Notes: a model not told the origin generated them from the sequence alone. Positions 13,932 to 22,485 are shown, numbered from the stretch's first letter. The stretch is DNA of 53,429 bases from JBCDLI01 sp038745535 (GCA_038745535.1 JBCDLI010000012.1:1-53429), one strand, 5' to 3'. Program-made: numbers and translations.

Positions 13932-14933
13932 ATGAAGACTATCCTTTCCACCACTACAGCGGTCATCGTCGCGCTCAGCTCAACAGCCGCTTTGGCCGAA
14001 AATGAGAAGTTCACATTCGGTACCAACTGGTTGGCGCAGGCAGAACACGGCGGATTTTATCAGGCAGTGGCCGACGGTACCTATGCAGCGTGTGGTTTGG
14101 ACGTGGAAATTCAATCAGGCGGTCCACAGGTTAACAACCGCGCATTGCTTCTAGCTGGTCGGATTGACGGACACATGGGCGGCAACATGCTGGAAGCGTT
14201 CAACGCCGTGGCCGAAGACATCCCCGTCGTTGTTGTCGCAGCGTCATTCCAGAAGGAGCCTCAAGTGCTCATGACCCATCCGGGCCAAGGATTGGACACC
14301 TGGGAAGACTTGAAGAACGCCGAAGAGTTCATCCTCGGAGATGCTGGTTTTCAGAGCTACTATCAGTGGATGGTCACAGAGTTTGGGTTCGACGCCTCCA
14401 AACGTGTGCCATATACCTTCAACCCTGCACCTTTCATCGCAAATCCAAAAAGTGCTCAGCAGGGCTACATTACGTCTGAGCCTTTCGCGGTTCAAAACGA
14501 AGGTGGCTTTGAGCCAAATCTGTTCCTCGTCGCTGACTTTGGTTTCGACACCTACTCGACCACCATTGAAATGATGCAGGCGACGATTGATGAACGACCC
14601 GAAGCGGTGAAGTGTTTTGTAGAAGGCTCAATCAAAGGCTGGTACAATTATCTATACGGAGATAACGCCGCGGCGAACGCGATGATCCAAGAAGCAAACC
14701 CCGAGATGAGCGACGAGCAGTTGGCGTTTTCTATCGAGACGCTGAAAGAGTTCGGCATAATCGACAGTGGCGACACCGAGACGATGGGCATCGGCGCAAT
14801 GACCGACGAGCGTATGCAGTCTTTCTACTCGAAGATGGTGACCGCAGGCGTGATTGCAGATGGGATTGACATCTCGAAGTCCTACACGTTGGACTATGTG
14901 AACGCAGGATTGGGTCTCGACCTTAAAAACTAG
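13932..14933 (+). CDS. ABC importer periplasmic binding protein, NMT1/THI5 type
   Basis: A 333-residue periplasmic solute-binding protein. A signal peptide (MKTILSTTTAVIVALSS then TAALA) precedes the NMT1/THI5-like fold seen in FGTNWLAQAEHGGFYQAVADG, the substrate-binding opening typical of pyrimidine and riboflavin-precursor binding proteins (e.g. ThiY, RibY). Two Cys (YAACGLD, VKCFVEG) are present. The ATG at 13932 follows GGGAG. It heads a seven-gene plus-strand operon with importer and catabolic genes. The ligand is unknown; a pyrimidine-like or related nitrogen heterocycle is the best inference. Confidence 0.9.
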   Translation: MKTILSTTTAVIVALSSTAALAENEKFTFGTNWLAQAEHGGFYQAVADGTYAACGLDVEIQSGGPQVNNRALLLAGRIDGHMGGNMLEAFNAVAEDIPVVVVAASFQKEPQVLMTHPGQGLDTWEDLKNAEEFILGDAGFQSYYQWMVTEFGFDASKRVPYTFNPAPFIANPKSAQQGYITSEPFAVQNEGGFEPNLFLVADFGFDTYSTTIEMMQATIDERPEAVKCFVEGSIKGWYNYLYGDNAAANAMIQEANPEMSDEQLAFSIETLKEFGIIDSGDTETMGIGAMTDERMQSFYSKMVTAGVIADGIDISKSYTLDYVNAGLGLDLKN

Positions 14934-14941
14934 GGGCACGC

Positions 14942-15760
14942 GTGAGCGCAGCGCCGCACATCGATATTTCCCCAGTGGTTGGTCCCCCGCAGCTTATTCT
15001 GCGCGGCATCGGCAAAACGTTTGGCAATTCGGTTGAGGCGCTTCGCGACGTCAACATGACCATTCGGGAGGGGGACTTTCTCTCCCTCCTTGGTCCATCT
15101 GGTTGCGGAAAGTCGACCGCACTCCGCATTATAGCGGGCCTATCCAGCCCAACCTCTGGAGTGCTCGACTGGCGTGGCAAGCCGCTGCAGAAATCTGATG
15201 TTGGCTTTGTATTTCAGGAACCGACCCTCATGCCGTGGGCAACCGTATTCGATAATGTCTGGCTGCCTTTGCGCTTGCAGGGCGTTGGTCGGAGCCAAGC
15301 GGCCCCGGAAATCGACCGCGTTCTGGCGCAAGTCAATTTGACTGGGTTTGAAGAGGCAGTTCCTCGAGAATTGTCTGGCGGGATGAAGATGCGGGTTTCG
15401 ATTGCGCGCGGACTGGTGACCAAACCGCGTGTGCTGCTGATGGACGAGCCCTTTGCGGCATTGGACGAAATCACGCGCTTCCAACTGAACAACGACATAC
15501 TGGAGCTGTGGCAGCGGGAGCGCTTTACAGTCATCTTTGTCACGCACTCGGTCTTTGAGAGTGTGTTTTTGTCGAACCGCATTGTTGTTATGGCCGCTAA
15601 GCCCGGACGCGTGTTCGACGAGATAGATGTGACCGCACCCTATCCGCGAGACGAGGCTTTTCGAACGTCGGAAGACTATGCGAGCTTAACGCGAAGTGCG
15701 TCATCAATGCTGCGTCGCGCGATGGGCCTTCAGCCCGGGGAGCATGATGTCTTCCATTGA
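14942..15760 (+). CDS. ABC importer ATPase
   Basis: A 272-residue nucleotide-binding subunit of the nitrate/sulfonate/taurine/pyrimidine-type ABC family. Walker A is GPSGCGKST, the Q-loop is FQEPTLMPW, the signature is LSGGMKMRVSIARGL and Walker B is VLLMDEPFAALDE, followed by the H-loop VTHSV. It begins with GTG 8 bp after the binding-protein gene and overlaps the permease start by 17 nt. It energises import by the neighbouring permease. Confidence 0.95.
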   Translation: MSAAPHIDISPVVGPPQLILRGIGKTFGNSVEALRDVNMTIREGDFLSLLGPSGCGKSTALRIIAGLSSPTSGVLDWRGKPLQKSDVGFVFQEPTLMPWATVFDNVWLPLRLQGVGRSQAAPEIDRVLAQVNLTGFEEAVPRELSGGMKMRVSIARGLVTKPRVLLMDEPFAALDEITRFQLNNDILELWQRERFTVIFVTHSVFESVFLSNRIVVMAAKPGRVFDEIDVTAPYPRDEAFRTSEDYASLTRSASSMLRRAMGLQPGEHDVFH

Positions 15761-16616
15761 AGTGAGCCAAGTCTTGGAGAACTCCTCCACGCCAGTGGAT
15801 GCCGAAGAACTGGCGCGGCTGCGCAGGTTGCAGCTAGAAAAGATCGGACGTTGGCTACTACCGCTCATAATCATGGCTTTTGCCGTGTTTGTCTGGGACC
15901 GCATTTGCGTCTGGAATGAAATACCGCGTTACATCCTTCCGCGTCCGCATGAAGTGATGGCGACGCTGGTGGACGACTTTGCGCTGCTGATGCGTTCGCT
16001 TTGGACTACTTTGCGCATTACGGGGCTGTCGCTGCTTCTTGCGGTCGTCGGCGGCGTTGGGCTTGCGGTGCTGTTCACGCAATCGAAGTTCATTGAGATG
16101 AGCCTCTTCCCGTTCGCGGTGATTTTGCAGGTGACACCGATTGTTGCGATCTTTCCGCTGATTAACATTTACGTGGACAATCAAACGGCGAAGCTTTTGC
16201 TTTGCGCTTGGATTGTGGCGTTCTTCCCAATTTTGTCGAACACCACGCTTGGGTTAAATTCGGTGGATCGCAATCTTCTTGATCTCTTCAAATTAAATGG
16301 CGCGACCCGGTGGCAAACGCTTTGGCATTTGCGGCTTCCAGCAGCGATGCCTTACTTCCTCGGCGGTCTCAAAATTGCCGGTGGGCTTGCGCTCATCGGC
16401 GCTGTCGTGGCGGAGTTTGTGGCCGGCGCTGCCGGGCAATCATCAGGCTTGGCGTCGCGGATTATAGAGGCTGGTTTCCGATTGAATACGCCTCGCCTTT
16501 TTGCGGCGTTGATCCTGATTTCTCTGACAGGAATCGTGATTTTTATCACACTGTCAGTCGTATCTCACCTCGTGCTACGCCGTTGGCATGAAAGCGCAAT
16601 GAAGACGGAGCAGTAG
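15744..16616 (+). CDS. ABC importer permease
   Basis: A 290-residue inner-membrane permease of the SsuC/TauC/ThiX group (PF00528). After a cytoplasmic N-terminus, about six hydrophobic segments follow (LLPLIIMAFAVFVW, LSLLLAVVGGVGLAVLF, FAVILQVTPIVAIFPLI, IVAFFPILSNTTLGL, IAGGLALIGAVVAEFVAG, and LILISLTGIVIFITLSVV). The EAA-like coupling loop is NLLDLFKLNGATRWQ. The start is ATG 15744 or the adjacent ATG 15747; the ribosome site GGGGAG fits the second slightly better. It overlaps the ATPase gene. Confidence 0.93.
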   Translation: MMSSIEVSQVLENSSTPVDAEELARLRRLQLEKIGRWLLPLIIMAFAVFVWDRICVWNEIPRYILPRPHEVMATLVDDFALLMRSLWTTLRITGLSLLLAVVGGVGLAVLFTQSKFIEMSLFPFAVILQVTPIVAIFPLINIYVDNQTAKLLLCAWIVAFFPILSNTTLGLNSVDRNLLDLFKLNGATRWQTLWHLRLPAAMPYFLGGLKIAGGLALIGAVVAEFVAGAAGQSSGLASRIIEAGFRLNTPRLFAALILISLTGIVIFITLSVVSHLVLRRWHESAMKTEQ

Positions 16617-17906
16617 TTGTCCGCAGCGGGCGATCACTTCACTGTACAGGAAGTCCGGCTTCACGAAAGCTGGCTTGGCACGAGCGGATCCAACGCCGCC
16701 AGCGATCAAGATGGCTTTGTCAGCGCGAAATTGTCAGTCGCTAATGGCGTAATAGCCGGGATTGAGCCTCTTCCAGACAATCCGCTTCGCCCAGTTACGA
16801 TGCCGTGTTTTCTCGACTGCCATACGCATCTCGATAAGGGTCACATTTGGCCGCGGTCACCAAATCCAGACGGCTCATTTTCGGGTGCATTGGACAGCGT
16901 CGGTGCTGACCGAAAAGCGAACTGGACAACCGAAGACGTTGAGGCCCGCATGGAGTTTGGCCTTAAATGTGCCTACGCTTACGGCACACGCGCCATTCGA
17001 ACACATATCGATTCTCTGTCGCCGCAAGAGCACATCTCATGGCCGGTGTTTGAAACCGTGCGGGAGCGCTGGAAGGGCCGAATTGAGCTTCAGGCCGCCT
17101 GCCTGTTTGGGATTGATGCTGCCCGCAACGCTGAGTGGTTTTATGAACTCGCTGATCTCGTTGCCCGATCCGGCGGCATCATCGGCGCGGTGACCTACAT
17201 GGTCGACGATCTTGATGAATTGCTCGATCTTGTATTCCGCGCTGCTATCGACCGAGGGCTTGAACTCGACTTCCACGCCGATGAAACCGACGACATTGAC
17301 GCCCGGTCGCTCCACGCGATTGCGAAGGCAGCAAAGCGGAATGGCTATGAGGGCCGTATTCTCGTTGGCCACTGCTGCTCACTTGCGCGCCAACCGGCGA
17401 ACGCTGTGCTCGCCTGTCTTGATGACGTGGCCGAACAGAATATTTCGGTCGTTTCGCTGCCCATGTGCAACATGTATTTGCAAGACCGGCGGAGCGATCA
17501 AACCACTCCCCGCTGGCGTGGGGTAACACTCGTACACGAGATGAAGGCGCGCGGCATCAATGTCTGCGTGGCATCCGACAACACGCGTGACCCGTTCTAT
17601 GCCTATGGCGATTTAGACATGCTGGAGGTCTACCGGATGGCGACACGCACGTGCCACTTTGATCACCCGGTCGGCGGCTGGCCTAAATCAGTGCTCGCAA
17701 ACGCAGCGAGCGCCATGGGTTTGGAACATGGAGCGACCATAGAGATCGGTGCACCGGCCGACTTTCTGGTTTTCGAGGGCCGGACATGGACCGAGCTTTT
17801 ATCCCGGCCTGAAAGCAATCGCACACTTGTGCGAAACGGGTTGGTAGTCCCCCGCGAAATCCCATCCTACGATGAACTTGACCATTTGATGGAGCAAACA
17901 AATTGA
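16617..17906 (+). CDS. Cytosine-deaminase-like amidohydrolase
   Basis: A 429-residue metal-dependent amidohydrolase close to cytosine deaminase (CodA-like). The metal ligands appear in order: His-x-His in LDCHTHLDKGH, His in LDFHADETDD with its Glu, His in LVGHCC, and Asp in VASDNTRDPFYAYGDLDM. The C-terminal strand (GAPADFLVFEG) closes the composite domain. A TTG start lies directly after the permease stop, with GGAGCAG upstream. Family members hydrolyse the exocyclic amino group of pyrimidines, triazines or related heterocycles. Together with a THI5-type importer this points to a nitrogen heterocycle substrate, identity unknown. Confidence 0.9.
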   Translation: MSAAGDHFTVQEVRLHESWLGTSGSNAASDQDGFVSAKLSVANGVIAGIEPLPDNPLRPVTMPCFLDCHTHLDKGHIWPRSPNPDGSFSGALDSVGADRKANWTTEDVEARMEFGLKCAYAYGTRAIRTHIDSLSPQEHISWPVFETVRERWKGRIELQAACLFGIDAARNAEWFYELADLVARSGGIIGAVTYMVDDLDELLDLVFRAAIDRGLELDFHADETDDIDARSLHAIAKAAKRNGYEGRILVGHCCSLARQPANAVLACLDDVAEQNISVVSLPMCNMYLQDRRSDQTTPRWRGVTLVHEMKARGINVCVASDNTRDPFYAYGDLDMLEVYRMATRTCHFDHPVGGWPKSVLANAASAMGLEHGATIEIGAPADFLVFEGRTWTELLSRPESNRTLVRNGLVVPREIPSYDELDHLMEQTN

Positions 17907-19321
17907 CGTTCGATCTTGAAGCGCTTCGAAGTGAAATTGAAGGCATCCGTGTTGAGGACAGTGACAAGGTTTTGCTGCAAAAGAGCCGTGATTTCTACTG
18001 GTACTCGCCGATTTTGAAAAAGCAGCTCGACCATGTGGTTGGTGACCTTGTGGTTTCGCCATCTAACGAGGAAGAGCTCATCCGCGTCATCGAGGCGTGC
18101 TACAAACTGGATATTCCAGTTACGCCGCGGGGCACGGGAACCGGCAATTACGGCCAAGCGATGCCGCTCTCCGGCGGGGTTGTGCTTTCGCTTTCTCAAA
18201 TGCGCGAAATCAAAGAGATCTTGCCAGGCCGGGTCATCTGCGGTCCCGGTGCCATTTGCAATCTGATTGACAAAGCCGCTCGGAAGACTGGCCAAGAACT
18301 GCGCATGCATCCATCCACTGCAGCGACCGCGACGATCGCGGGCTTCATCGCGGGCGGCTCGGGTGGCATTGGCTCCACCACGTGGGGTGGCCTGCGTGAC
18401 TGGGGCAACATTATTCGTCTGCGGGTGGTGACCATGGAAGAAGAACCCCGCGTGCTGGAACTGACCGGAAACGATCTGCACAAGGTCACTCACGCATATG
18501 GCACCAATGGGATCATCACCGAAGTCGAGATGCCGCTCGCGCCAGCTTACGATTGGGCTGACGTGATGGTCGCATTCGATGATTTCATGGATGCTGTGCG
18601 TTTCTCAAATATGGTGGGCCGTCAGGACGGATTGCTGTTGAAGCTCAATACGGTGCTGTCGGACCCCTGCCCTCACGATTATCTGGAAAAACACCGTAGA
18701 TTTTTCAACAAAGGAGACAGTCTTTGCCTGTTCATGGTCGCGCCGCACACGCTTGATGCGTTCAAGACGCTGGCAGCAAATGCAGGCGGTCGGATCGTTT
18801 TCAATTCAGCGGACATGACGCGTGAGGAGTTAAAAGGTCTTCCGGGCGCGTACGAGTGCACCTGGAACCACACGACTTTAAGGGCGCTGCAAGTGGACGA
18901 GGAGATCACTTACCTGCAAGTGCTTTACCCATTCCCGACCCATTTGGAGACAATCGAAAAGCTGCACAAAATGTTCGAAGGCGAGATCATCGATCACCTC
19001 GAATTTGTACGTTTCGACGGCGATGTCACCTGTTTCGGCCTTCCCATGGTGAGGTACACCTCGGACGAACGGCTTGAAGAAATTATGGACATTTTCAATG
19101 CCGAGGGCGCGCCAATTTTCAATCCGCACCGTTACACTCTTGAAGAAGGCGGCATGAAGCAGACCGATGAAGTGCAGCTAGCCTTCAAAAAAGAAGCCGA
19201 TCCAAAAGGACTTCTCAACCCCGGTAAGATGGTTGCGTGGGATGATCCGGAGTTCGATTTTAACTCGGGTCAAACGTGGCTTTTCCAGGGTTTGGAAGCC
19301 AGAAAGCAAGCAGCGGAGTAG
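17903..19321 (+). CDS. FAD-binding oxidoreductase, GlcD/VAO type
   Basis: A 472-residue flavoprotein of the vanillyl-alcohol-oxidase superfamily. The FAD-binding PP-loop is VTPRGTGTGNYGQAMPLSGG, followed by GFIAGGSGGIGSTTWGG; the C-terminal cap ends with the family mark NPGKMV. GlcD-like enzymes oxidise 2-hydroxy acids, but VAO members act on many alcohols and amines. The gene begins with TTG in a TTGA overlap with the deaminase stop and is therefore translationally coupled to it. I infer that it oxidises the deaminated product or a later intermediate; the substrate is not readable from sequence. Confidence 0.88.
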   Translation: MTFDLEALRSEIEGIRVEDSDKVLLQKSRDFYWYSPILKKQLDHVVGDLVVSPSNEEELIRVIEACYKLDIPVTPRGTGTGNYGQAMPLSGGVVLSLSQMREIKEILPGRVICGPGAICNLIDKAARKTGQELRMHPSTAATATIAGFIAGGSGGIGSTTWGGLRDWGNIIRLRVVTMEEEPRVLELTGNDLHKVTHAYGTNGIITEVEMPLAPAYDWADVMVAFDDFMDAVRFSNMVGRQDGLLLKLNTVLSDPCPHDYLEKHRRFFNKGDSLCLFMVAPHTLDAFKTLAANAGGRIVFNSADMTREELKGLPGAYECTWNHTTLRALQVDEEITYLQVLYPFPTHLETIEKLHKMFEGEIIDHLEFVRFDGDVTCFGLPMVRYTSDERLEEIMDIFNAEGAPIFNPHRYTLEEGGMKQTDEVQLAFKKEADPKGLLNPGKMVAWDDPEFDFNSGQTWLFQGLEARKQAAE

Positions 19322-19324
19322 TTA

Positions 19325-19906
19325 TTGCGCGTTCTCGTCCTGCATGCACACCCCGTAGCTGAAAGCTTTAACGGGCACTTGCACCGGATCATTTTGGAAA
19401 GCCTTACCAAACGGGGCCACGAGGTCGACGACTGCGATCTCTACGCCGAAGATTTTGATCCGCGGCTGACCCGCGATGAAAGACTTGGCTATCACGATAT
19501 CGGGCCAAACATCGCACCCGTCAGGGATTACGTGGACCGGCTGCGCGATGCGGACGCCCTCGTGATGAGCTATCCGGTTTGGAATTTCGGCTACCCAGCG
19601 ATTTTAAAAGGCTATTTTGATCGCGTCTTTCTGCCCGGTGTCTCGTTTGAGATGCGCGATGGAAAAGTGTGGCCGTGTCTTCACAACATTAAAAAAGTTG
19701 GCGTTGTGACGACCTATGGCGGCTCACGCCTACGAGCGTTGCTGGTGGGCGATCCGCCACGGAAAATCGTGAATAGGGTCCTACGCGTGATCGTAAAGCC
19801 GGGCGCGCCATTCAGCTATCTCGCCCACTATGACATGAACCGTTCAACAGATCAGACACGATCAGCGTTCATCTCCACCGTTCAAAAAACCATGAACTCA
19901 TTCTAG
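19325..19906 (+). CDS. Flavodoxin-fold NAD(P)H oxidoreductase, first copy
   Basis: A 193-residue quinone-reductase-like flavoprotein of the NQO1/MdaB group (Flavodoxin_2). The N-terminal FMN/FAD phosphate loop is LVLHAHPVAESFNGHLH, and the isoalloxazine-binding segment is MSYPVWNFGYPAILKGYFDR. These enzymes perform two-electron reduction of quinones, nitro groups or azo groups. The TTG start 3 bp after the previous stop is preceded by GCGGAG. The tandem paralogue follows within 10 bp. A role in reducing the imported heterocycle or recycling an electron carrier is inferred. Confidence 0.88.
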   Translation: MRVLVLHAHPVAESFNGHLHRIILESLTKRGHEVDDCDLYAEDFDPRLTRDERLGYHDIGPNIAPVRDYVDRLRDADALVMSYPVWNFGYPAILKGYFDRVFLPGVSFEMRDGKVWPCLHNIKKVGVVTTYGGSRLRALLVGDPPRKIVNRVLRVIVKPGAPFSYLAHYDMNRSTDQTRSAFISTVQKTMNSF

Positions 19907-19915
19907 GCAGCAATT

Positions 19916-20503
19916 ATGCGCATCTTGGTCGTCTATTGTCATCCGGTTCCGGATAGCTTCTGCGCAGCGGTCCGCGATACGGCGATTGGTGCACTGCAAC
20001 GGGCTGGTCACGAAACGCGATTGCTTGACCTCTATGCAATTGGCTTCGATCCAGTTATGCAAGAGGCCGAAAGACGCGCGTACAATGAGATGTGTGCGGA
20101 TCAACACCCATTGCCCGAACACGCGGAGCACTTGGCTTGGGCGCAAGCGTTAGTTTTCGTTTACCCAACATGGTGGTACGGACTTCCGGCAATGCTGAAA
20201 GGCTGGTTGGATCGCGTTTGGACGCCAGCGATTACGTTCGACATCAATATGGAAAGCGGTGTAATCAAACCGCTCATGACGCATGTTAAGAAGGTTGGTG
20301 TGATCACCACTTGCGGCGCACCGATGTGGTGGAGCTATATGGTTGGACACCCTGGAATGCGAACGCTCACGCGCGGCATCCGAGCGCTTTGTGCAAAGCG
20401 CTGCAAAACCATTTTCATGGCGCACTATCTGATGGATACATCTACCGCTGAATCACGCGGACTGTTTTTAAGTAAAGTCGATGCCAAAATGGCACGGTTT
20501 TAA
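19916..20503 (+). CDS. Flavodoxin-fold NAD(P)H oxidoreductase, second copy
   Basis: A 195-residue relative of the preceding protein, with LVVYCHPVPDSFCAAVRD at the N-terminus and YPTWWYGLPAMLKGWLDRVW as the flavin/substrate segment. Differences in the active-site loop (WWYG against WNFG) suggest different substrates or partners rather than simple redundancy; the two might form a heteromer. It begins with ATG and is the last gene of the operon, stopping 2 bp before the 3' end of a tRNA gene on the other strand. Confidence 0.88.
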   Translation: MRILVVYCHPVPDSFCAAVRDTAIGALQRAGHETRLLDLYAIGFDPVMQEAERRAYNEMCADQHPLPEHAEHLAWAQALVFVYPTWWYGLPAMLKGWLDRVWTPAITFDINMESGVIKPLMTHVKKVGVITTCGAPMWWSYMVGHPGMRTLTRGIRALCAKRCKTIFMAHYLMDTSTAESRGLFLSKVDAKMARF

Positions 20504-20505
20504 AT

Positions 20506-20582
20506 TGGTGGGCCCGGAGGGACTCGAACCCCCGACCAAGCGGTTATGAGCCGCCGGCTCTAACCAACTGAGCTACAGGCCC
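20506..20582 (-). tRNA. tRNA with CAU anticodon, probably tRNA-Ile2 (lysidine)
   Basis: A full cloverleaf on the minus strand, including an encoded CCA (20506-20508). The acceptor stem is GGGCCTG paired with CGGGCCC, the D-arm GCTC/GAGC, the anticodon loop CTCATAA, the T-loop TTCGAGT and the discriminator A. The anticodon CAU could mean Met or Ile2. The C4-G69 and C5-G68 pairs and the CTTGGTC variable region match E. coli tRNA-Ile2 and the TilS recognition pattern, not elongator tRNA-Met. Automated annotation often calls these tRNA-Met. Confidence 0.93.
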
Positions 20583-20646
20583 CACCCGTGGATTGCCTAG
20601 CTGAACGCTTTGGTCGCGACAAGTGGGGCGCTTCGAGAATTAGCGC

Positions 20647-21093
20647 TTAGAGATTTGGCCAGTTATTGTCGCCAGCGGCGATGTTCCCGGGAATATCGTT
20701 TTCCCATCTGGACCGAATTGAGCGATTAAAATTCAGGTATAGCTTGCCGTTAACAACCGAATATGCGGTCGGATCGATTTTGGCCGTATAGCCTTGTGCG
20801 ACAGCCCATGCACAGTAGCCGCCATATTGCGGCGCATACCGAGCGGGATTTGCGACGAATTTGTCCCGGTTTGCGGCTGACACAAAGCGATACGTAGCGC
20901 CGCCATGGGTCGCCGTGAACTCGGATGATCCACGCTTCGGAGCTCCATCGAAATAGGCTACAGGATCATAGCCGGCGACCGCAAAGCCGCTTTGAACATT
21001 GGTCTTTGCTTCGGCATCGGGAATGTTCAAGCCCAGTGCCACGGCACCTGCGGCTGCAAAAGTGAGAAACCCGCGTCGTGAAAAAGAGGTCAT
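20647..21093 (-). CDS. Tat-exported YHS-domain protein
   Basis: A 148-residue exported protein. A twin-arginine signal (SRRGFLTFAAAGAVALGL) precedes a YHS domain with the core VAGYDPVAYFDG, TATHGGATYRFVSAANRDKF and PQYGGYCAWAVAQGY, where the Cys may help bind a metal. The ending (LYLNFNRSIRSRWENDIPGN) is common to the small secreted YHS proteins of proteobacteria. YHS domains are linked to metal (often copper) handling, but the function of this subgroup is not established. It stands alone between the tRNA and an SnoaL-like gene. Confidence 0.88.
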   Translation of the reverse strand: MTSFSRRGFLTFAAAGAVALGLNIPDAEAKTNVQSGFAVAGYDPVAYFDGAPKRGSSEFTATHGGATYRFVSAANRDKFVANPARYAPQYGGYCAWAVAQGYTAKIDPTAYSVVNGKLYLNFNRSIRSRWENDIPGNIAAGDNNWPNL

Positions 21094-21200
21094 CGTTTTT
21101 TCTCCGTGAAATCGACTTTGGCACGCTTAGTTGATTGGCGTCCAAATCGCACATCACACGGCATCAATCGCGCCGCACGGTTTCGTGAGGCGATTTGTGA

Positions 21201-21611
21201 TCAATTTCGCAGCTGAGCCAGCAAGCCCGATTGGTTAAGGTAAATCGTGGCCCGAGCTATCTTTGCCCTGTCGGTGTCAAGTTCAAAAAATGCGCCTGCA
21301 CTTACGCTATAGCTTTGATTGGACGCAGCGGGAAAACCTTCAAAAGTCGCCTGATACCGCCCGCGAAGAGTGAATTCGACGGCAGCACGAGAGCCGTTAT
21401 CATCGGCAAAAATGACATGGTCGCCCGTGGTTTCGTCGAAGTATTGGGCCATTTTCAGGAAATGGTCACGGACTGCACTAGCGCCCAAAATGCGATCACC
21501 AAGGGCAGGATCGAAGACGACATCTTCAATCAAAATAGAGGTGATTTTTTCAAAGTCCGATTGATCGAACGCCGCAAAGTAAGTGTTTACGACATCATTG
21601 GTGGTCGTCAT
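21201..21611 (-). CDS. SnoaL-like / NTF2-fold protein
   Basis: A 136-residue NTF2-fold protein: VVNTYFAAFDQSDFEKITSI, LIEDVVFDPALGDRILGASAV split as LIEDVVFDPALGD and ILGASAVRDHFLKM, VIFADDNGSRAAVEFTLRG, and the closing GAFFELDTDRAKIARATIYL. The nuclear transport factor 2-like family comprises small-molecule isomerases and binding proteins; substrate unknown. It lies 23 bp after the YcgN gene and may be co-transcribed with it. Confidence 0.85.
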   Translation of the reverse strand: MTTTNDVVNTYFAAFDQSDFEKITSILIEDVVFDPALGDRILGASAVRDHFLKMAQYFDETTGDHVIFADDNGSRAAVEFTLRGRYQATFEGFPAASNQSYSVSAGAFFELDTDRAKIARATIYLNQSGLLAQLRN

Positions 21612-21634
21612 TTTCAGCTCTCCCGATGGAGAAC

Positions 21635-22087
21635 TTACATCGCGTCTTCACTGAGATGTTCAAGGTACTCGCCATCATGGGCAAGGTCGTGCTCAAAGGC
21701 AGTGACTTTCCCGCGCATGGAAATCCCAGCGGCGTGAACGGTATCGGTGGAGCCGGAAACCAAGGGATGCCACTCCGGTAAGTCCTGTCCTTCCGACACT
21801 AGGCGATATCCGCAAGTCGAAGGCAGCCACTCGATTCCGGCGACGTTGCCGGGAGTAAGTTTGACGCAATCCGACACTTTTTGCTGCCGGTTCGAATAGT
21901 CGGAACACTTGCATGTATGGGCATCAAAAAGCGTGCAAGCCACGGTCGTAAAGACGATTTCATCGGTGTCGTCGTCGATCAATTTCGCCATGCAACATTT
22001 ACCGCAACCATCGCAAAGACTTTCCCACTCCTCGGCGGTCATCTCTTGCATGGTTTTCCGTTTCCAAAATGGCGTGTCGGCTTTCAC
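21635..22087 (-). CDS. YcgN-family Cys-cluster protein (UPF0260)
   Basis: A 150-residue YcgN/UPF0260 protein. The N-terminal cysteine cluster CDGCGKCCMAKLIDDDTD, together with VACTLFDAHTCKCSDY and VSDCVKLTPGN, is the family signature and probably binds a metal or an iron-sulfur cluster. Function is unknown. It begins MKADTPFWKRKTMQEMTAEEW, as usual, and overlaps the DCC-family gene by 4 nt. Confidence 0.92.
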   Translation of the reverse strand: MKADTPFWKRKTMQEMTAEEWESLCDGCGKCCMAKLIDDDTDEIVFTTVACTLFDAHTCKCSDYSNRQQKVSDCVKLTPGNVAGIEWLPSTCGYRLVSEGQDLPEWHPLVSGSTDTVHAAGISMRGKVTAFEHDLAHDGEYLEHLSEDAM

Positions 22088-22485
22088 GGCTTTGATGTTT
22101 CACCTTCTGGCGCGGCTTCCAAGTGGCGCCGCCTACGGTGCCAGCGCTGCCATTTCAGGAAACCACGATACGCGACCTCGGTAAGTCCGCGAATGCCCGG
22201 CACCGAAAATAAAAGTGCGCCGCGGTTCAAATACGGCAGATTACGCCAAATACGGGCAAATGCATCGACACCAATGAACCAGTTTCCATCCGCGTCGCGT
22301 ACGTGGAATTTACCAAGCAACTCTTCCCGCGATTTATCATTAGGCAGCTCGCGATCTGCGAATTTCGTGATATCCAGCCACGAAATCGAGTCCCGCTTGT
22401 CCATGCGTTCGTACCAATTGACTTCCATCCGGCAGATCGGACAATCACCGTCGTAGAAAACTTCAATGTTTTGATCACTCGTCAT
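22084..22485 (-). CDS. DCC-family thiol-disulfide oxidoreductase-like protein (DUF393)
   Basis: A DUF393 protein with the family signature VFYDGDCPICRMEVNWYERMD, whose Cys-x-x-Cys gives a thioredoxin-like site, followed by ISWLDITKF, VRDADGNWFIGVDAFARIWR and a basic C-terminus. The ATG at 22485 (MTSDQNIEVFYDGD) fits the usual distance to the motif; an ATG at 22527 (MSYGFDGH) is the alternative and falls 10 bp after the DUF721 stop. A longer in-frame extension would overlap DUF721 and is rejected. It is followed by YcgN in an ATGA overlap. Confidence 0.85.
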   Translation of the reverse strand: MTSDQNIEVFYDGDCPICRMEVNWYERMDKRDSISWLDITKFADRELPNDKSREELLGKFHVRDADGNWFIGVDAFARIWRNLPYLNRGALLFSVPGIRGLTEVAYRGFLKWQRWHRRRRHLEAAPEGETSKP

